Origin: Micromonospora rosaria
Lineage (GTDB): Bacteria; Actinomycetota; Actinomycetes; Mycobacteriales; Micromonosporaceae
Direction: 5' to 3'
Assembly: GCF_001567585.1 (NCBI RefSeq)
Contig: NZ_LRQV01000013.1
Location: forward strand, 1 to 64,000
Length of the DNA: 64,000 nucleotides
The position numbers and the translations under genes are program-made. The notes under the pieces are model-generated. The model was given only the letters and a program-made list of their open reading frames with translations. It had not been told where the DNA came from and did not search any database. Every line of letters begins with the position of its first letter. The first letter of the stretch is position 1. Below, one piece after another: positions 60,737 to 64,000 of the stretch.

Positions 60737-61873
60737 GTGCGCGAGCTTGTCCGCTCCGTGTGGGCCGAGCCCCGGGCCCCCGACCCGCCGGGGCGGGTGT
60801 GGCGCGACCGGGCGCTGGTGGGCGGGCTCGTCCCGCTGGTGCTCCTCGAAGGGTTGCTCCGGCCCGAGGTGCCGGCACGCGCCGCCGCGGTGTTCGTCGC
60901 GCTGGCGCTGGTGCCCACGCTGTGGTGGCGCCGGAGCAGGCCGCTGCTGATGGTCGCGATCGCCTTCACCACCACCGGCGTCACCCCGCTGCTGATCGGG
61001 CACGAGCCGGACCTGGCCACCATGGTGTACCTGCTGCTCCTGCCCTACGCGCTGGTCCGCTGGGGCTCCGGGCGGGAGGCGGCGGCCGGGGCGGCGCTCA
61101 TCCTCGCCGAGATCGGCCTGTCGGTGGCGCTGGGGCAGCTCAGTCCCGCCGACGCCGTCCTCGGGACGGTGGTGATGGTCGCGGTGTTCGCCCTCGCCAC
61201 CGCGTTCCGGTACCGGGCGGGCCTGTGGGCCCGCGGCCTCGACCAGGCCAAGCTGCGCGAGCGGGAGCGGCTCGCCCGCGACCTGCACGACACGGTGGCC
61301 CACCACGTCTCGGCGATGGCGATCCGCGCCCAGGCGGGCATCGCGGTGGCGCAGACCCGGCCGGAGGCCGCGGTGGACGCGCTTCGGGTGATCGAGGCCG
61401 AGGCGACGCGCGCCCTGGCCGAGATGCGCACGATGGTGCACACCCTGCGCCGGAGCCACTCCGTGGATCTGGCCCCCAGCCCGGGGATCCCGGACCTCGT
61501 CGGGCTGGCGGACCGGTCACCGCCCGGGCCGGTGGTCGACGTGGAACTGCTCGGCGACCTCGACGACGTCCCGTCGACCGTCGGGACCGCGATCTACCGG
61601 CTCGCCCAGGAGTCGGTGACCAACGCGCGACGGCACGCCCGGCACGCGACCCGCATCGAGGTCCGGGTCGCCGCCGACGCCGGGGCGGTCCGCCTGCGGG
61701 TCAGCGACGACGGCGACACCCGGTCGGCCCGCCCCGCCGGTCCCGGCGGCTTCGGCATCGTCGGCATGACGGAGCGGGCGGGGCTGCTCGGCGGCACCTG
61801 CGAGGCCGGTCCCGACCCCGACCGGGGGTGGACCGTGGCCGTGGCGCTGCCCCGGACCGGAACCGCCGGATGA
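60737..61873 (+). CDS. Sensor histidine kinase (HisKA_3 type)
   Basis: The 378-residue protein has four to six membrane helices (about residues 28-165), a HisKA_3 dimerisation domain with the phospho-accepting histidine in [18 protein letters not shown] (about H184), and a HATPase_c domain (about 275-375: [43 protein letters not shown]). No extracellular sensor domain is seen, so it may sense the membrane. The GTG start fits the first helix. ATGA overlap couples it to the response regulator. Confidence 0.88.
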   Translation: MRELVRSVWAEPRAPDPPGRVWRDRALVGGLVPLVLLEGLLRPEVPARAAAVFVALALVPTLWWRRSRPLLMVAIAFTTTGVTPLLIGHEPDLATMVYLLLLPYALVRWGSGREAAAGAALILAEIGLSVALGQLSPADAVLGTVVMVAVFALATAFRYRAGLWARGLDQAKLRERERLARDLHDTVAHHVSAMAIRAQAGIAVAQTRPEAAVDALRVIEAEATRALAEMRTMVHTLRRSHSVDLAPSPGIPDLVGLADRSPPGPVVDVELLGDLDDVPSTVGTAIYRLAQESVTNARRHARHATRIEVRVAADAGAVRLRVSDDGDTRSARPAGPGGFGIVGMTERAGLLGGTCEAGPDPDRGWTVAVALPRTGTAG

Positions 61874-62556
61874 CCGGCGGCCCGCTCATCCGGGTGGTCG
61901 TCGCCGACGACCAGGAGATCGTCCGTACCGGACTGACGATGATCCTCGACGCCCAGCCGGACATCGAGGTCGTGGGCGAGGCCGGCGACGGCCACCGGGC
62001 CGTCGAGCTGGCCCGGCGGCTGCGCCCGGACGTGTGCCTGTTCGACATCCGGATGCCCGGGATGAACGGCATCGAGGCCACCCGGCACCTCGCCGGGCCG
62101 GCCGTCGTCGATCCCCTCGCCGTGGTCGTCATCACCACGTTCGACCTCGACGAGTACGTCTACGCCGCGCTGCGCGCCGGAGCACGCGGGTTCCTGCTCA
62201 AGGGCTCCGGTACGGCCCTGCTCACCCAGGCCGTCCGCGCCGCCGCCGCCGGCGACGCCCTCATCGCGCCGACCGTCACCACCCGGCTGCTCACGGCCTT
62301 CGCCGAGCTGGGGCCGGGCACTCCCCCGAGGCAGCCGGTCGACGCGCTCACCGGCCGGGAGGAGGAGGTGCTCGTCGCCGTGGCGGGCGGTCGGACCAAC
62401 ACCGAGATCGCCCGCGAGCTGCACATCAGCCTCAGCACCGTGAAGACCCACGTCGCGAGCCTGATGGCCAAGCTGGCCGCCCGCAACCGGGTGGAGATCG
62501 CCATGTGGGCGTACGAGACGGGCCGGGTCGGGAAGGGCCACGGCGGCGCGGGGTAG
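61870..62556 (+). CDS. NarL/LuxR-family response regulator
   Basis: The 228-residue protein has a receiver domain with the acidic pair ([12 protein letters not shown]), phospho-acceptor D59 in [13 protein letters not shown], and the conserved Thr/Lys (VVITTFD, FLLKGSG). A C-terminal LuxR HTH (about 160-222) has [25 protein letters not shown] and [21 protein letters not shown], given here as two parts of the same helix set. It forms a two-component system with the coupled kinase. Targets are unknown. Confidence 0.9.
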   Translation: MTGGPLIRVVVADDQEIVRTGLTMILDAQPDIEVVGEAGDGHRAVELARRLRPDVCLFDIRMPGMNGIEATRHLAGPAVVDPLAVVVITTFDLDEYVYAALRAGARGFLLKGSGTALLTQAVRAAAAGDALIAPTVTTRLLTAFAELGPGTPPRQPVDALTGREEEVLVAVAGGRTNTEIARELHISLSTVKTHVASLMAKLAARNRVEIAMWAYETGRVGKGHGGAG

Positions 62557-62598
62557 CGCCCGTGAGCGCCGTCATCACCGAGGTCCGGTACGGCCCGG

Positions 62599-63153
62599 TC
62601 AGCGGCCGACGTCGGGTGACGCGGCCGGCGGCAGCGGCAGCTCGACGGCGGTGACCGCCCCGACCCGCCCGGCGGAGTGCGCCGGTGGCGGCATGCCGGC
62701 CAGCGGTGAGCGGCTGTGCACCCGACCCCGGCCGGTCGGATCCGGCCGCCGGTCGACCTCGCAGGTCACCATCCGGATCGGCGGGGGTGGCGCGGTGAAC
62801 CGGCCGGCGCCCCAGCGCACCCAGAGTGGGATCCGCCCCGCGTCCGCCTCGGCGAGCAGCTTCTCCCAGGTACGCCGCCGGGTGCCGTGGTCGACCTCGA
62901 CGACGACGGGCGGCCCGTCCGGACGGGCGCAGGCCACGTCGAGCACCGAGTGCTGCGCGGCCATCGGCGGGGGCAGCGGCAACACGCTGGGCGCCCGCCG
63001 GTAGACCCGCCAGCCGCGCTCCCCCGCCCAGTCGGCCACCGCGTCGATCAGCCGGGCGGTGACCTGGTCGGTGGTCAGGTCGGTGAAGGCGAGCGCGTCG
63101 AGTCGGTCGGCCAGTGACGCCGCCAGCCGTTCCCCGTCCCCGCCCACCGTCAT
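62599..63153 (-). CDS. Unassigned protein, possibly nuclease-fold-like
   Basis: From the ATG at 63153 the product is 184 residues. It has a helical start (LAASLADRLDALAFTDLTTDQVTARLIDAVADWA in parts) and a central alpha/beta segment with SVLDVACARPDGPPVVVEVDHG followed by KLLAEADAGRIPLWVRWG. The Asp...Glu-x-Asp arrangement on adjacent strands is reminiscent of restriction-endonuclease-like folds, but the motif is incomplete and this is weak. The C-terminal 50 residues are low complexity. No family is assigned. Confidence 0.55.
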   Translation of the reverse strand: MTVGGDGERLAASLADRLDALAFTDLTTDQVTARLIDAVADWAGERGWRVYRRAPSVLPLPPPMAAQHSVLDVACARPDGPPVVVEVDHGTRRRTWEKLLAEADAGRIPLWVRWGAGRFTAPPPPIRMVTCEVDRRPDPTGRGRVHSRSPLAGMPPPAHSAGRVGAVTAVELPLPPAASPDVGR

Positions 63154-63296
63154 CGCCGCAGGGTAGCGACGCGGCCGGACCGCCGTCACCGCGGGGCGAC
63201 GCGCCGGTGGCGTGGGGACGGCGGGGCCGGCGTCTCCGGACGCCCGGCAGCGCGGCGCGCCGGACACCGGCACCCCATTTGCATGCATTCATCAGT

Positions 63297-63311
63297 GCCA
63301 ATGCTATTGGC
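63297..63311. promoter_or_regulatory. Palindrome in the upstream region of the last gene
   Basis: The gap 63154-63486 is clearly less GC-rich from about 63270 on. It contains the palindrome gccaat-gct-attggc (63297-63311), just after gcatgcattc. It lies about 175 nt before the next ATG. An operator is possible; no regulator can be named. No promoter was resolved. Confidence 0.35.
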
Positions 63312-63486
63312 GCGCTATCTCCCTCTGGGCGGACAACCGGAAGCCCGGTGCGCGAGCTTGCGATCATCAACGAATCGGCACTAGCATTTCCCGCATCGTC
63401 ACCGCATTGTTCACGCCTCCTCCGGCGAGCACATTGACTGCGTTTGCCACGCACCTTTCGGTGCCCGGATTCCTCAGGAGAAACGC

Positions 63487-64000
63487 ATGGGCAAAGACGT
63501 GTCAATGAGCCGCCGGCAGGGCCTCACGACCCTGGGCCTGACGCTCGGCGCGGCCGTGCTGGGCAGCGCGGCGACACCCGCGTCAGCCGGCCCGGCAACG
63601 ACGGGCCGGAGGCGGGCCGCGCTCACCGGCACGCCGTACAGCGTCACGATCGTCAACAATTCCAAAATCGACGACGAGAACGCGATCGTGTTCCAGCAGC
63701 AGCCCAGCCAGCCGGCAGACATGTACTCGTTGGCCTGGCTGTCGAAGATGTGCCACGCCGGCACCAGCATCACCTTCAAATGGACGATCGACTACAACTT
63801 CGTCTGGGGTCAGACCGGAACGCTCAAGCCCGGCGTCGACTACGAGGCGGGCCAGATCATCCCCGCCGACCTCCAGAACCAGAACATGGTCACCCTCTCG
63901 TACATCGACGACGGTTTCGAGTTCGGGACGCCGACCTCGGGCGCCGCCCCCGGGTCACTGCTCATCACCGAGGACGAGACGGTGCCCGGCCCCGGACTGG
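63487..64000 (+). CDS. Secreted protein with a twin-arginine-like signal (partial, runs off the right edge)
   Basis: The frame is open from the ATG at 63487 to the window end (171 residues seen). The start MGKDVSMSRRQGLTTLGLTL contains SRRQGL followed by a hydrophobic stretch, and ends near PASAG, so export by the Tat or Sec route is likely. The mature part (TPYSVTIVNNSKIDDENAIVF; ITFKWTIDYNFVWGQ) is rich in Asn, Gln and aromatic residues, unlike its neighbours. A beta-sandwich is plausible. AGGAG precedes the ATG. No family is recognised from the visible part. Confidence 0.65.
   Translation, partial: MGKDVSMSRRQGLTTLGLTLGAAVLGSAATPASAGPATTGRRRAALTGTPYSVTIVNNSKIDDENAIVFQQQPSQPADMYSLAWLSKMCHAGTSITFKWTIDYNFVWGQTGTLKPGVDYEAGQIIPADLQNQNMVTLSYIDDGFEFGTPTSGAAPGSLLITEDETVPGPGL

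Overview
The window looks like a chromosome segment of a high-GC filamentous actinomycete, most probably of the Micromonosporaceae (inference). The support is very GC-rich coding sequence, many GTG starts, GTGA/ATGA translational coupling, CUT1 sugar importers without their own ATPase, and families typical of that group (NB-ARC/TPR regulators, DUF2690, CGNR regulators, SBP-vWA proteins). No tRNA, rRNA, insertion sequence, prophage or CRISPR array was seen. Strong GC hairpins mark most transcript ends.

Layout. 1-5.0 kb: tail of a TPR protein, a small secreted DUF2690 protein, and a 1333-residue secreted lysozyme-like/golvesin-like/SGNH hydrolase. 5.3-7.7 kb: two coupled CNNM/CorC-type membrane proteins. 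7.9-11.6 kb (minus): a cobalamin riboswitch followed by a BtuF-BtuC-BtuD-type importer and a CbiX-like/ferredoxin protein. 11.7-16.0 kb (minus): a double LtrA protein, then a KhtT-like regulator upstream of a cation/proton antiporter carrying a UBP-type zinc finger. 16.3-21.4 kb: MFS transporter, PPC-domain protein, Ser/Thr kinase, substrate-binding/vWA protein.

21.5-35.9 kb is a metabolic island. On the minus strand a tightly coupled operon encodes a YihT-type sulfofructose-phosphate aldolase, a TauE/SafE exporter and two DUF202/YidH membrane proteins. It diverges from a DeoR-family regulator. A plus-strand operon follows: mandelate-racemase-type enolase, aldehyde dehydrogenase, atypical PfkA-family kinase, sugar ABC importer (binding protein plus two permeases), zinc dehydrogenase, DUF2090 aldolase, GntR regulator and a second zinc dehydrogenase. 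A variant sulfosugar (sulfoquinovose-like) pathway of import, phosphorylation, aldol cleavage, aldehyde oxidation and sulfonate export would use most of these parts. No recognisable sulfoquinovose isomerase or sulfoquinovosidase is present, so the early steps would have to differ.

36-52 kb holds an APC permease, DedA protein, membrane-anchored solute-binding protein, CHAP hydrolase, a secreted DNRLRE/YD-repeat protein ending in a phospholipase A2 domain, an HTH/NB-ARC/TPR regulator, a lipoprotein, a GH3 glycosidase and a CGNR regulator.

53-57.5 kb looks like an RNA-repair and ribosome-rescue island: RtcB-like ligase and release factor H (coupled), an ABC-F protein behind a leader with four 18-bp repeats, a ten-residue leader ORF and a hairpin, and KptA RNA 2'-phosphotransferase. 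The rare 12-mer accggttaatcg lies upstream of kptA and is also one arm of a perfect inverted repeat beside the CGNR regulator gene. The window ends with an LLM oxidoreductase, a lipoprotein, a DUF2306-like membrane protein, a two-component system, an unassigned protein and the start of a secreted protein.
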